64,000 nt of DNA, from the NCBI GenBank assembly GCA_028554755.1, contig JAPTOF010000008.1:16535001-16599000 (forward strand), in the 5' to 3' direction. Shown in pieces: positions 24,989-35,540 of the stretch. This DNA comes from Cordia subcordata. Its lineage: Eukaryota > Streptophyta > Magnoliopsida > Boraginales > Cordiaceae. A program made the position numbers and the translations under genes. Each line of letters starts with the position of its first letter. Within the stretch, counting starts at the first letter, position 1. Under the pieces are notes generated by a model. It was not told where the DNA came from, did not search any database, and was given only the letters and a program-made list of their open reading frames with translations.

Positions 24989-26832
24989 TCCATATTTTCA
25001 AAAATACTACCAAGGAAACATGCTAGGAAAATAAAATAACCATATAACACACACAAGAACATGCTTAAGAACATATAGAACATAACTAGTATTTGCAAAA
25101 TATGTAAAGCTAACCTCTTGAAGCGTGGGGTCTTTGATGAAGCTAAAACCGTCACAAGCTTTGTTCCCGCTCACGAATAAGGCCACCAAAAAAAATTTAC
25201 TATAAAGGTGTTGCAATATGCAAGTCCTTAGTTTTCTTCCCTATAGTTAAAGAGACCTTTCTTGGCATAATAGCTTCTTGTGTGGGAAGAAGCAAAGTAA
25301 TATGCTTTTGAAAATCTAGAGCAAAAAACCACACAATAAGTGTATACTATGTGTTGTAATATTTTCTAGCCAAAATGGAAGAGATCAATTACAAAATTTT
25401 TGGATGCTAGAAATGGTTTAAGGTCTTGCCTATTTATAGAAAAAGTTTGGCACCTAAACCTTGTAAACTTTCCATGTGGAAAACTTTTTCCTAGTAGTAA
25501 ATGTTTGCCACATGTCATGGAAGTTACTTGTACAATTTGAATTCTTCTTGTAGTAACTTTCTAGCACATGTCTTGGAAGACTGGGCTAAGCCCACAATCC
25601 AAGCCCAACATATAGTCCATAATCCATGTGGAGGCCTAAGCCCAACAAGAAATCATCCAAGCCCAATTAGGTTATCTTGGACTCTAAAAAAGGCCCAAAC
25701 CCAATTCCAAGCTTTGGCCCAATAAGGCTATAACCACAATATTGAATTTGCTCTTTCAAGATTACTCTCTCAAAGTCATTTCAACTAGGAAACGGACCAA
25801 GAAGACACTATTAACCTTGGCTTCCAAAAATAATAAAAAATGTCCATGCCCGATCTAGGCTACATAATAATTATTTTTAGCTCCGATCTCTTCCACCATA
25901 AGATCAAAGTTGCACTCCAAGAATAATTGCTATTACCCAAAAGCCTATCACAAAAGAATGTGAACTTTGTCTTTGACCTACTAAATAACCGATCATAATA
26001 CCTCTCTATGTACACCCACAACTAAGGCCGGTCCTTTAGCCTGTGTACCATCACCTCCTTAGCTGCATCTTTTCTTTTGGATCTTTTGTCCTATTGCCAA
26101 CCATCTTTGGTCATGGAATCTCTTGATCTCAGGAGCAACCCTCAAGCCATGTGACTGATACACCTATAAAGGTAATATTACTAGATCTAGATTTGGATGA
26201 TAAATATGGACAATTCCAAAGGGGGCACATAAATTCCATATTGCATATGCATGTTCCAATTAATAAGAACTTAGCACTCAACGCACAAGGCTATTGATCC
26301 TAATAAAGTAAGATCTCACCCACAGTGAATCAAAGTACCAAACCCTAACTTCATTTGGTCATCCACATATGCTCAAGATTAAGAGCAATGATCATTTAGT
26401 AGCAATGAGTATCTTGTTTTCTTTCTTTGATAGTACGTCTCTAGAAAACATACTCACAATGGTCCTGTCAAATACGTGACACACGTACTATTGAGACAAA
26501 TTCGGAAGGTTCTCCAATGACCTCAGCAGATCACCCTCAACAAGGAGACTTGCTCAATATAACCTTATCATGGTAAAGTGCCCAACACTACCATTTGGTT
26601 ACGGACTCAATTTATGACGTGAGTAAATCTAGACTTGGACTTTCTGTGCATCCAACCTCACTGCGCAGCCAAGTTATTAGTTCAAGTCAAGGGACCCTTT
26701 TACATACATCAATAAAAGATACCAAAGATAATATGTGAGGAACTCATAATGCCATTTAACAAAATGATTATACATTGTTTAACATCCAAAATATTATATA
26801 CAAGTGAGCTTTAGGGCATACTAATCTTAACA
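24989..26832 (-). repeat. copia-A 5' LTR, remaining part
   Basis: It starts TCCATATTTTC, matching 8337 onwards, and ends ...ATCTTAACA. Together with 15641-15676 it makes about 1880 bases, equal to the 3' LTR. A minus-sense TATA box (CTATAAATAGGC) lies near 25433. Confidence 0.9.
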
Positions 26833-26837
26833 CTATA
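26833..26837. other. Target-site duplication of copia-A, right copy (CTATA)
   Basis: Identical to 8296-8300. The gypsy-1 RT sequence resumes with TGGCTAAAATCC. Confidence 0.9.
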
Positions 26838-27068
26838 TGGCTAAAATCCTTAATGAACCTACGATAGAATCCTGCCTACCTTAGAAAAGATCTAACATCC
26901 TTGACACACTTAGGGACAGGCAACTTTTCAATTAATTCTACCTGAGCTGGGTCAACTTGAATTCTACTAGATTAGACAACGTGACCCAAAACTATCCCCT
27001 GCTGTACCATGAAGTGGGATTTCTCCCAACTCAACACTAGATTCTTCTCCACACATCAGTCTAAGACC
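26838..27068 (-). pseudogene. pol: gypsy-1 reverse transcriptase remnant
   Basis: The bases match 54837-55066 of gypsy-2 (the RT/RNase H connection with the KSHFMVQ and GHVVL-type motifs in minus sense). It is the continuation of 8295. Similarity stops near 27068, where the element has lost the RT core, protease and gag. Confidence 0.8.
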
Positions 27069-27079
27069 ATATCTTTACA

Positions 27080-27911
27080 ATCTAAGAGCTATGCCCAAAT
27101 CCTCATGTTTGATCCTCTTAGAGGCTTGATTTCAAAGTGCTTTTGTGTATGAAAGAATGTGGGAGAGGTGGGAGATGAAAGGATTAGGGTTTTAGGAGAT
27201 AGGTGTGAAAGAATATGAGTTGTTCTTCTATAAAATGGCCAAAATAGGGCTTATATAGCCAATTTTCTATGACTACCGGAACACCTAACCGGTGCACCGA
27301 TAGTCTATTCTACCAAAGGAAGGCTGCTCACCAGTTTTACCGGCCTAGTGAGCCAATATACCACCTTTCTGAAGGGCATTCAATCAGCTCTTCTTATTTT
27401 GCTCTGTTCGACTTCGTTCTGGCTCCGATTGTGCACAATTTTTTTCTATGGCTTCATATCGCTTCTGGGAATCTCCCAAGCCATTTTTCTTCATCTTTTG
27501 CACCCCATAAACATGTCCAAACTTAGTCCATGTCCCTTTGGCTACAAGCTCTAAATTTGGCTCCCATTGCACTCGGTTTCGCTCGGTTACTCTGTTTTTC
27601 ATCCATAAGCATGCAAATGCAATCTTCTTACTTTCTTCTCATCTGAAACACCTTTGGCTTGGCTTCGTCATCACATCTTCATCATTTAAGCTCTAAGCAT
27701 TATTCCAAATCTCACCTAAAAGACAAGTTAAGTGCACTTTAGTGTAGCATTTTTGCTTTAAGCTTAACTATAGACATATAAAGCCTAATATGCTCTAATA
27801 TGCTCAAGTATGATATAAATATTATACTAATATACCAAATAGAGCATAAAACACCTCAAAACAAGAATAAGAATGCCATATGTAAACACACACGCAACTA
27901 ACACATCAAGT
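27080..27911 (-). repeat. Truncated gypsy LTR, minus orientation
   Basis: It shares order and motifs with the solo LTR at about 48010-48712: CATGTTTGATC, GGTGGGAGATG-type, ATTAGGGTTTT, a TATA-like TTATATAGCC near 27250, an ACCGGTGCACCG-type motif near 27280-27305, and the end CGCAACTAACACATCA. It lacks the other half of the LTR. It may be the 5' LTR of gypsy-1 after an internal deletion, but no target-site duplication could be matched to 3216-3220. Confidence 0.6.
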
Positions 27912-28049
27912 GCAAATGGCAAAAGGAAAAGGGTCATGCAACATATAATTGGACAATGCATACATAATGCACCCTTAATCTAAATCCCACCCTAAAATAT
28001 CAAATGAGATTATGTGCTCAGATTTGGAAGGGAATATACACACATGTGA

Positions 28050-28880
28050 AAGACCATGCCCTGCTTACTTTTTAATTAGCCACCCCATGGCCTTCTTCTT
28101 GTAACCAAGGGCTAGGAACACACTCTCCTCATGGGTCAAAGATAGGTTTAATGCATGCAGCACAGGATAAGTGTTTTCTAGCCCTAGATGAAAGTGTTCT
28201 ATGAAAGAAGGCATGAATGTGAGCTTCAAAGAGGGAAACTCAACGGAAAGGGAAAGGGGAGTGGGAATGACATTCAGAGAAGGAGGATCAAATATAAGGG
28301 AGTTTAAAGTATTGCACTCTTCTTCTTCACAAGAAAATGCTTAACCTCATTAATGAATTCCCTAATTGAGAGGGTAGAATAAGGTATCAACAACGATTCA
28401 TCAAACACATCAAAAGACCCATAGATTGCAATTTCAAGCTCATCAATTTTGTTCTTTAGTGTCTTCCTAGAGTGGTTATTATCCTCAATATAATAACTTA
28501 TCATGTAATAACTCCAAAATTGATGCTCTATTCTCCCTTGTGGATGACTCCAAATCAACACTAGTTCAGATCTCACCAAATTCTTCCACAAATTCATCGC
28601 TAGAGGTCATCATCTTCTCATCACACTCTTCACATGGGTTAAGCATATATGGAGGGAACAAAGGGGACTCGATGGATTCTATGTCATGCAAACAAAACTG
28701 CTCAAGGGAGCTATGCACATTAAACTTCCTAGATGTAAACTCTAAATTGGGAAAAGAGGGAAGATTAGGTTCACATGACTTGATGAAAGGCATTGAAAGC
28801 TTAGAAGGATAGGGTACTACTTCATCCAAAACATATCCAAATGAGTCATCAAGAACCAAATTATTATCACACTCATTCTC
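28050..28880 (-). pseudogene. Decayed coding stretch of unknown origin
   Basis: Minus-strand frames at 28859-28566 and 28597-28304, overlapping and shifted, plus a further readable stretch down to about 28070 (frame containing LTHEESVFLALGYKKKAMGW), look like one broken gene. The composition is acidic with several Cys (CLHDIE, CEECDEK) and no motif I recognise. It lies between a minus-strand gypsy LTR piece and the plus-strand gypsy-4 LTR, so a gag-protease linker or extra ORF of a gypsy element is likely. A captured host fragment is possible. Function unknown. Confidence 0.4.
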
Positions 28881-29017
28881 GTCCTAACTACAAGATGTAA
28901 TCTTTTCATCAACCTACCTTTCAAATTTTCTTTCCAAAACATTATCATTTCCACCACTATTTGCCTTATCTCTAGGTCTCTCTCCTATCTCTTCAACTCA
29001 CACTAAAGGTCTCTCAA

Positions 29018-30420
29018 TGATATGCCCTGATTTGTGTGGGTAACATTGATACCATTAGCTTGCATTTTAGATGGATTCTAGAGTTTTACAAGTACATTTG
29101 CATGGCATTTTGTGCATTAATGTTAATAATGCTTGCTTGATAAGGTTTACATGCTTTAGTGTTCATTTAAGCCATTCTAAATACATGAAGTGTGCTTTAG
29201 CATATTATAAGTGCTCTTGAATGACGAGTGAGTGCCAGCATTGAGTTTGAGCAAATTTTGGTGCATATGCATGTCCTAGGATTCAATTTCATGTTTAGAA
29301 GGGTAATTGTGTATTCACTATTTGATGGACAAGTGCGCATTGCTTGTGTGAAGTCTTTAAAACCCTCGTTTATTGTTTTCTTGTTTTTATTTTAGTCTAT
29401 TATTAGTTAGAATATGTTATAATATTAGATTGAATTCTAGATATAATTTACTTTAGTAAGTTAAGTAATTATGTAGGATAATATAGATTATTAGTAATAT
29501 ATATATAGTAGTTTATTTGCTTATTATATATAGTAGGCTATTAGTATATCAATTTAGTACATCTTATTGCTTTATATAATTATAATAGGTACTAGTAATT
29601 TAGTATATGTATCAATATTACTTATTATAATTGCAGCGTATTATATTACAATATTTGCATTGGTTAAGCATGCTTCACATGAATCATACTTGCACATATA
29701 AGCAAAGCAGCAATTACCCGAGAAAAAAAAAACCAATAACTTCCTTCACTCTTTAAGCTCACGTGCACCACACTTTAGTCTCTCTCATGCCAAGCACTAA
29801 ACCATTCAGCAAACCAGTCCAAAGTCATGCATGTGCAACTTATCTTATTTTAACTTGCATGTTCAAATTCAAACAAAAGAGGTAGCAACTTACCAGCTGG
29901 TTTGTAGCAACAAGAGAAGTACAAATTCAAGGAGAAAGAAGAAAGAAAGGGCTGGGCTTTTTGAGGATGAGATTGTTGAGATTTTTCAACAAATGGTTGG
30001 CATTTAGAAAGGGACTTCTTTGATCTCTTAAATGATGGGTAGTGACGATTTTGAGTGGTGCTCAGCCAGAGATAGAAAAAAACTACAGCTATCGTATAGT
30101 ACCAACCTGAATGCTCAACAAAAAACTGTTGCTCTCTTTCTTTGTTTTCTATGTATGCTCGGGACATTTAGGAAAAGCTAGAGATAGGAGCAAGCTGGAG
30201 AAGTATTCTTCCTGCATTCGTGCTACGAGCTGGACAGAAACAGGATGAGCAAAGAAATCGTCCCTTGGTGCATGTTCTTGATTAGTCATTACTCTTGTTG
30301 CCATAGGAACAAACGCAAAGCCGTGTTGGTCAGTGTTATGTTGACGACTGAAGCAAGCACAAATAATCGAATTAAAAAGAAAAGCTAGCCAAGGTTTCTT
30401 CACATAAGATAGCCATACCA
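29018..30420 (+). repeat. Partial 5' LTR of gypsy-4
   Basis: Starts TGATATGCCCTGATTTGTG and follows 32555 onwards (TTGATGTGCATTGATTTGTG) until CCAAGGTTTCTTCACA near 30412, then jumps to integrase sequence. A/T-rich with TATATATAGTAG blocks around 29500-29530. Confidence 0.75.
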
Positions 30421-30429
30421 TATCACCCA

Positions 30430-31053
30430 CAAACTAGTAGGCAGTGGAAGTTTCAAATAGGGAGATAAAGTCCATTCTAGAGAAGACTGTTAGACCTGAT
30501 CACAGAGAGTGGTCATGTAGATTGAGTGATACATTATGGGCCTACCGTACAGCATTTAAGACTCTTATTAGCATGTCTCCATATAGATTAGTGTATGGTA
30601 AGGCATGCCATCTACCTGTTAAGCTAGAGCATAGAGCTTATTGGGCTACCAAAGTCCTAAATTTTGATTTGTCTAGGGCAGGTGAGAGGCAAAAGCTTGA
30701 TTTAGCCAACTTGTAAGAGCTCAGGTTCGAGGCATATGAGAATGCCAAACTCTACAAAGATAGGATGAAGAGAATACATGATAAGCACATCCTCAAGATA
30801 ACTTTCTCTCCTACTAACAGGGTTTGGCTATTTAACTCTAGACTTAAGTGTTTTCTAGGTAAACTTAAGACTCGGTAGAAAAGTCCATATGAAGTCATTG
30901 AAGCATACCCATGCAGGGCAATGAAGATTAGGGATATGAGAGATGGCCATGAAGTAACTGGGAATGGCCAATGATTGAAGAATGCATTTGACCCAAGATC
31001 ATCGATGAATGGTGTAGAATTTGTAAAGCTACAAGACCCTATTTATGAAGAGT
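30430..31053 (+). pseudogene. pol: gypsy-4 integrase C-terminal part
   Basis: It begins inside the core at the catalytic Glu region ([10 protein letters not shown], 30444 onwards) and runs through [23 protein letters not shown] and [10 protein letters not shown] to a stop at 30716. It continues after the stop with [18 protein letters not shown] and VWLFNSRLK to about 31053, with further stops. It is the same family as the integrases at 6602 and 53094. Both catalytic Asp residues are deleted. Confidence 0.82.
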
Positions 31054-32552
31054 GATTGTTGATGATCGCCTGGCTGACGGCGTTATGGTTAGCACTACCA
31101 GGAGGAAACCTTGGGTTAATTTGATATTTTCATTTTTTTTGGTCTTATATTTTTCTTTATTTTTGTTCTCTTTTCGTTGCATGAGTGCATGTTCCCTGTC
31201 AAGTTTGACTGCTTGTTATTTATACACCTACTTACCATTTGGCAATGCCAATGCAGGAATGCTTGGCCGAGCTACTAATTTTGTGTGTTATGAGCGTTGG
31301 TGACTTGTCTTAAACAGGATTGGTGGCTGAATGACTGATCTCTGGCATTGAAGGACTTCAAGAATAAATAAGGGAGTTTCTTTTCCTATCCCTGATAATT
31401 CCTTATGTTTCTCCCTTTCCTACTTCATATATTTACTTCGTATTTGTTTGATTGTTTCTATTCCATTTGCTTGAGGACAAGCAAAATGTAGTTTTGGGGG
31501 TGTAAGAGTACGAGTTTTGTGCATTGTAGGCATGCTTAGAACCGTTTATCTCCATCATGTTCCATGTGTTGGCTCCTGCTATTAGTCTGTTTTGAATGAT
31601 GGCAAAGGGATTGTGGTGTGGGGAATGAATAGAAAAAAAAAAGAAGGAGGACTTAATTCTTGGAGGGGAAAACCTTTCAAGAATCTATTGGGAAACGAAT
31701 TCCATAAGACTTTCCATTGCCGTCACTCCCTTTTGGTTAGAAAAAGTGAAAATTAATGGTTTTTTATGTGAGTGTCCAATCCTTAAATGGCTTTCTTACT
31801 ATTTTTTAGCCCATTTTTTGTTTTGAATTTGTCTATTGTATTATTTCATTTGTACGGAAAAGAAAAAAAGAAGAGAAAAAAAAGAGGAAAAATGAAAAAT
31901 AGTAAAAAAATACGAAAAAACTAGAAAAGAAAAAAAAAGAGAGGAAGTGCGTTGGAAAAATGTCAAGGGACACAAAGTTGACTTGGCATGTGTATGGTTT
32001 CAATGTTTTGTCATTTAACATGTTTGGTGAAACCTGAGTTAGTAGGTCCGAAGGGGTTTCTTCCCCTAGTACCCAAAGCCTTTGGTGGTTAGGATGTGCT
32101 AAATCGAAAGCTCGTTACACGGGGGCCCTGAACATTGAGAATGGCAGTATGTTATCTTTTTAGTATTTGTAAATAAGGCTCTTTACGTAAAATATGAGCC
32201 ATTGTGATGTGTTTTTCTTTGATGTATTTTCTTTTTGAGCTAAAATGCATGTGTTAAAGACTATAGAAGATGACAGGACATGGAATATCAATATCCCGAG
32301 TGTATGAGTTAGAACCCTGAGGGATGTGGTGACTTAAATGAGCTTGGAAATGTCTACGAGATATAAGTACCTTTTGATTGAAAGGAAAAACCAAAAAGAA
32401 CTTAGAAATCCTTGGCACAACAAGATTGACCCTTTCTATACATTTGAGGCAAAAGAAAGGCAACTCAATGCAATTGGCAACCCTTGTGAACAATTTGGAG
32501 ATGAACTATAGGATAAACTTGCTTGGCGACAAGCAAGGAGAAGGTTTGCAGG
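31054..32552 (+). other. gypsy-4 3' non-coding region with two PPT modules
   Basis: The conserved pol tail (LADGVMVSTTRRKPW) is at 31066-31110. The first module, TTGAGGACAAGCAAAATG then GTTTTGGGGGTG, is at 31471-31503. A purine-rich tract lies at 31855-31950. The second module, GACAAGCAAGGAGAAGGTTTGCAGG, is at 32528-32552 and abuts the LTR. Otherwise I see nothing coding. Confidence 0.65.
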
Positions 32553-35033
32553 TGTTGATGTGCATTGATTTGTGTGGGTACATTGGCGCCATTAACTTGC
32601 ATTTTAGATGGATTCTAGAGCTTTAAAAGTACATTTGCATGGAATTTTGTGCATTAATGTTAATAATGCTTGCCTGATAAGTTTTGCATGCTTTAGTGTT
32701 CATTTAAGCCATTCTGAATACGTAAAGCTTGTTTTAACAAATTCTAAGTGCCCTTGAATGACGGGTGAGTGCTGGGATTGAGTTTGAGCAATTTTTGGTG
32801 CATATGCATGTCCTAGGATTCAATTTCATGTTTAGAAGGGTAATTGTGCATTGACTATTTGATGGACATTGCGCATTACTTATGTGAAGTCTTTAAAACC
32901 TTTATTTATTGTTTTCTTCTTCTTATTTTAGCCTATTATCAGTTAGATTATGTTATAATATTAGATTGGATTCTAGATATAATTTACTTTAGTAGGTTAA
33001 GTAATTATGTAGGATAATATAGGCTAGTAGTAATATATATAGTAGTTTATTAGCTTATTATATATAGTAGGCTATTAGTATATCAATTTAGTGCATCTTA
33101 TTGGTTTACATAATCATAATAGGTACTAGTAATTTAGTGCATGTATCAATACTAGTTATTATAATTGCAGCATATTATATTACAATATTTGCGTTGCTTA
33201 AGCTTGCTTTACATGAATCGTACTTGCACATATAAGCAAAGCAGCAATTACCTGAGAAAAAAATGCCAATCTCTTCCTTCACTCTTTAAGCTCACGTGCA
33301 CCACACTTTTGTCTCTCTAGTGCCAAGCAACAAACCATTTAGCAAACCATTCCAAAGCCATACGTGTGCAACTTATCTTATCTTAACTTGCAGGTTCGAA
33401 TTAAAAAAAAAAAAAGAGGCAGCAACTTACCAGTCGGTTTGTAGCAACAAGAGAAGTTCAAATTCTAGGAGAAAGAAGAAAGAAAGTTCTGGACTGTTTG
33501 AGGATGAGGCTGTTGAGATTTTTTAGCAAATGGTTGGCATTATGAAAAGGGCTTCTTTGATCTCTTAAATGGGGTGGCGACGATTTTGAGGGAGTGCTCG
33601 GCCAGAGATAACAAACAAACTGTAGCCATTATACAGTACCAACCTGGAAGCTCGACGAAAAACTCTTACTCTTTTCCTTTGTTTTCTGTGTATGCTCAGG
33701 ACATCTAGGAAAAGCTAGAGACAGGAGCAACCTACAGTAGTTTTCTTTCTGCGTTTGTGCTATGGGCTGGATAGAAACAGGACGAGCAAAGAAATCATCA
33801 CTTGGTGCATGTTCTTGATCAATCATTACTCTTGCTACCATAGAAACAAACACAAAGCCGTGTTGCTTGGCATTTCATCAATGACAGAAGCAAGTACAAA
33901 TAGCTGACTTAAAAGAAAAGCTAGCCAAGGTTTCTTCACACAGCTAAAAGGGAAACATTATACTCCGCATCTTCTTGCAGTTATGATTGTTTAATTTATT
34001 CAGGATGAAACATGCTTGGCTTGCAGTGGAATTGAACACTTCTCTATAAAGGTTTTGAATTGTATTTGCTTTAGATTCTATGCTTAGAATGGTTTGCAGT
34101 AAGTCTTATTGAAAACTACATATCAAATGCTAAAATCACTATCTTTAAAAAGTGAGTACTCAAAGTGTGAATGACTGGAATTTTTGAAAGTTTTGGATCA
34201 ATTATAGACAAGATGGCAGGAGCAAATCAAATCCAAATGCATGAATAAAGTGGGCTAGAATGCATGAAAGCGATGGGATTTAGTGTGCGTAGTAAAACTT
34301 GAGGTTCTCAGTTTCTTTCAACTATATCCATTTAAACAATTAGGAGCAAAGTTTGCTCACACATCTCACTAAAAAGATTGAGTGTTGGTTTGTAATGTGG
34401 TGTTTAGACTATGGCATAAACCTTTAACTTTATACCCAGTTAAAAGGTAACCGGCGTAGTCTAATCAAACTTAGGAAGGTGATTCTTAGCTTCAAATCTA
34501 GTTAGTAAGTTAACCACAAAGTTAGATTGACATTAATCCTATATAGAAATCTTAAAAAGTAAACAAGAATCCTGATTAACCATTAGGACCATGCTATGCT
34601 TTAGGAGGCCCTGCCTAGGGATAGTTTCGCATCGAGGTTTATAGGGTAATTTGTTGATTACTTTGATTCCTAGTTCGAAAGCACAAACATTTCCATTAGA
34701 ATCCAATTCATGCCTTAATAGGGAGTGTGAGATTAAGCCGTAACCAAGTACGAGTCACCCTATTTTCTCGTTAATTGTTTAGTCCTTTCGGTTGATTTGA
34801 GAAACAGCACCATTTCCTATTTGTTTAAGATCTGTTTGATTGTGATTTGTTCCATACTTAGGTGATTCCTAGTTTAAAATCTTAAAAAAAAGGAATTTAA
34901 GTTGCATTTCTGACTCTAAAGCATATTAATTCATAGGGCTTGACCCGAGTTTGGCCTCCCCATGGAAAACGACCCCGTACTTGCACATTGTACTACATAT
35001 GATCCGTGCACTTGTAGGCATTTCTAGGGTTCA
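32553..35033 (+). repeat. 3' LTR of gypsy-4
   Basis: Starts TGTTGATGTGCATTG after the PPT. It ends near GGGTTCATAAC, after the block CGACCCCGTACTTGCACATTGTACTAC that also marks the last 100 bases of the other gypsy LTRs here. The right edge is uncertain by several bases. Confidence 0.7.
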
Positions 35034-35034
35034 T

Positions 35035-35175
35035 AACTTGGAATATGATCACTCAACATTCTCGCTCATGAGTTGCACATTCTCGACCACTCTCTCTAAG
35101 CACTCAGCTGGAGACTTGGTGTCTTGCTTCAAACTCTCTAGTTGCTCTTGGTTAGATTGAATGAAGGATAGGAGA
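35035..35175 (-). pseudogene. Possible gypsy gag C-terminal scrap
   Basis: The minus frame reads FIQSNQEQLESLKQDTKS and continues to VVENVQLMSENVE, like the low-complexity tail of Athila-type gag proteins. It is short and without a domain, squeezed between two LTRs. Confidence 0.35.
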
Positions 35176-35182
35176 GTCAAGC

Positions 35183-35540
35183 GGATATGCTATCTCACGG
35201 CACAAGCCTAAATAGCGAGCAAGTACACGGGTCATGTGTAGTACGGTGTGCGCGAATACGGGGTCGAATCCACGGGAAGGCCTAACGTGTATGCTGTCTT
35301 AAGCTATGCGCGTCCTAAAAGCAACATATTGGGACCTAAATTACACTCTTTTTGGGGATTTTTGGTTTAAAGGGAGCTCAGAAAAGTAAAGCTAAACTAA
35401 GGACAAAGAAATAAAAGATGTATGTGTGTGAAGGGGGAATCAAGTGATCTAAGGGGATTCAAACGTCGAAAATGGGAGACTAAGGTGATTACGTCTTGTT
35501 TATGGTGATTACTATGTCTTTCTAGGGTTACTTGAAGGAT
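35183..35540 (-). repeat. gypsy LTR fragment, minus orientation
   Basis: ATATGCTATCTCACGGCACAAGC is the reverse complement of the LTR end at 40089 and aligns with 46789 (solo LTR). It is cut at 35540 where the plus-strand LTR of gypsy-3 begins. Confidence 0.65.

Larger units (their letters stand above)
8301..26832 (-). mobile_element. copia-A: Tnt1-type copia element nested in gypsy-1
   Basis: Minus-strand order: 5' LTR (26832-24989 plus 15676-15641), PBS (15638-15627), leader, gag (from 14044), protease, integrase, RT, RNase H (to about 10189), PPT, 3' LTR (10178-8301). The 5' LTR is split by copia-B. The gag start and the pol motifs are like those annotated from TNT 1-94. Its LTRs differ from each other by roughly 9% in the first 220 bases I compared by eye, more than those of copia-B, which agrees with copia-A being the older, host copy. 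Confidence 0.9.
3221..27911 (-). mobile_element. gypsy-1: Athila-like Ty3-gypsy element split by nested copia elements
   Basis: Minus-strand order from 5' to 3': possible 5' LTR remnant (27911-27080), RT remnant (27068-26838), [copia-A/B nest 26832-8301], end of RT and RNase H (8295-7639), integrase (about 7640-6602), non-coding 3' region with two polypurine motifs, 3' LTR (5037-3221). The halves join exactly: removing 8301-26832 plus one CTATA copy restores a sequence that matches gypsy-2 around 54829-54850 with about one base difference in length. Gag, protease and most of RT are deleted between 27068 and the LTR remnant. Assignment to Athila rests on the integrase and RNase H sequence and the family's tRNA-Asp PBS, seen in gypsy-3. 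Confidence 0.8.
29018..35033 (+). mobile_element. gypsy-4: internally deleted plus-strand gypsy element
   Basis: Partial 5' LTR (29018-~30420), end of integrase (30430-31053), 3' non-coding region (31054-32552) and 3' LTR (32553-~35033). The first 1.4 kb of both LTRs are co-linear and very similar. Everything from the second part of the 5' LTR through PBS, gag, PR, RT and most of IN is missing, with one junction near 30412-30432. The LTR is about 2.5 kb, clearly longer than in gypsy-1, -2 and -3. Confidence 0.75.
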
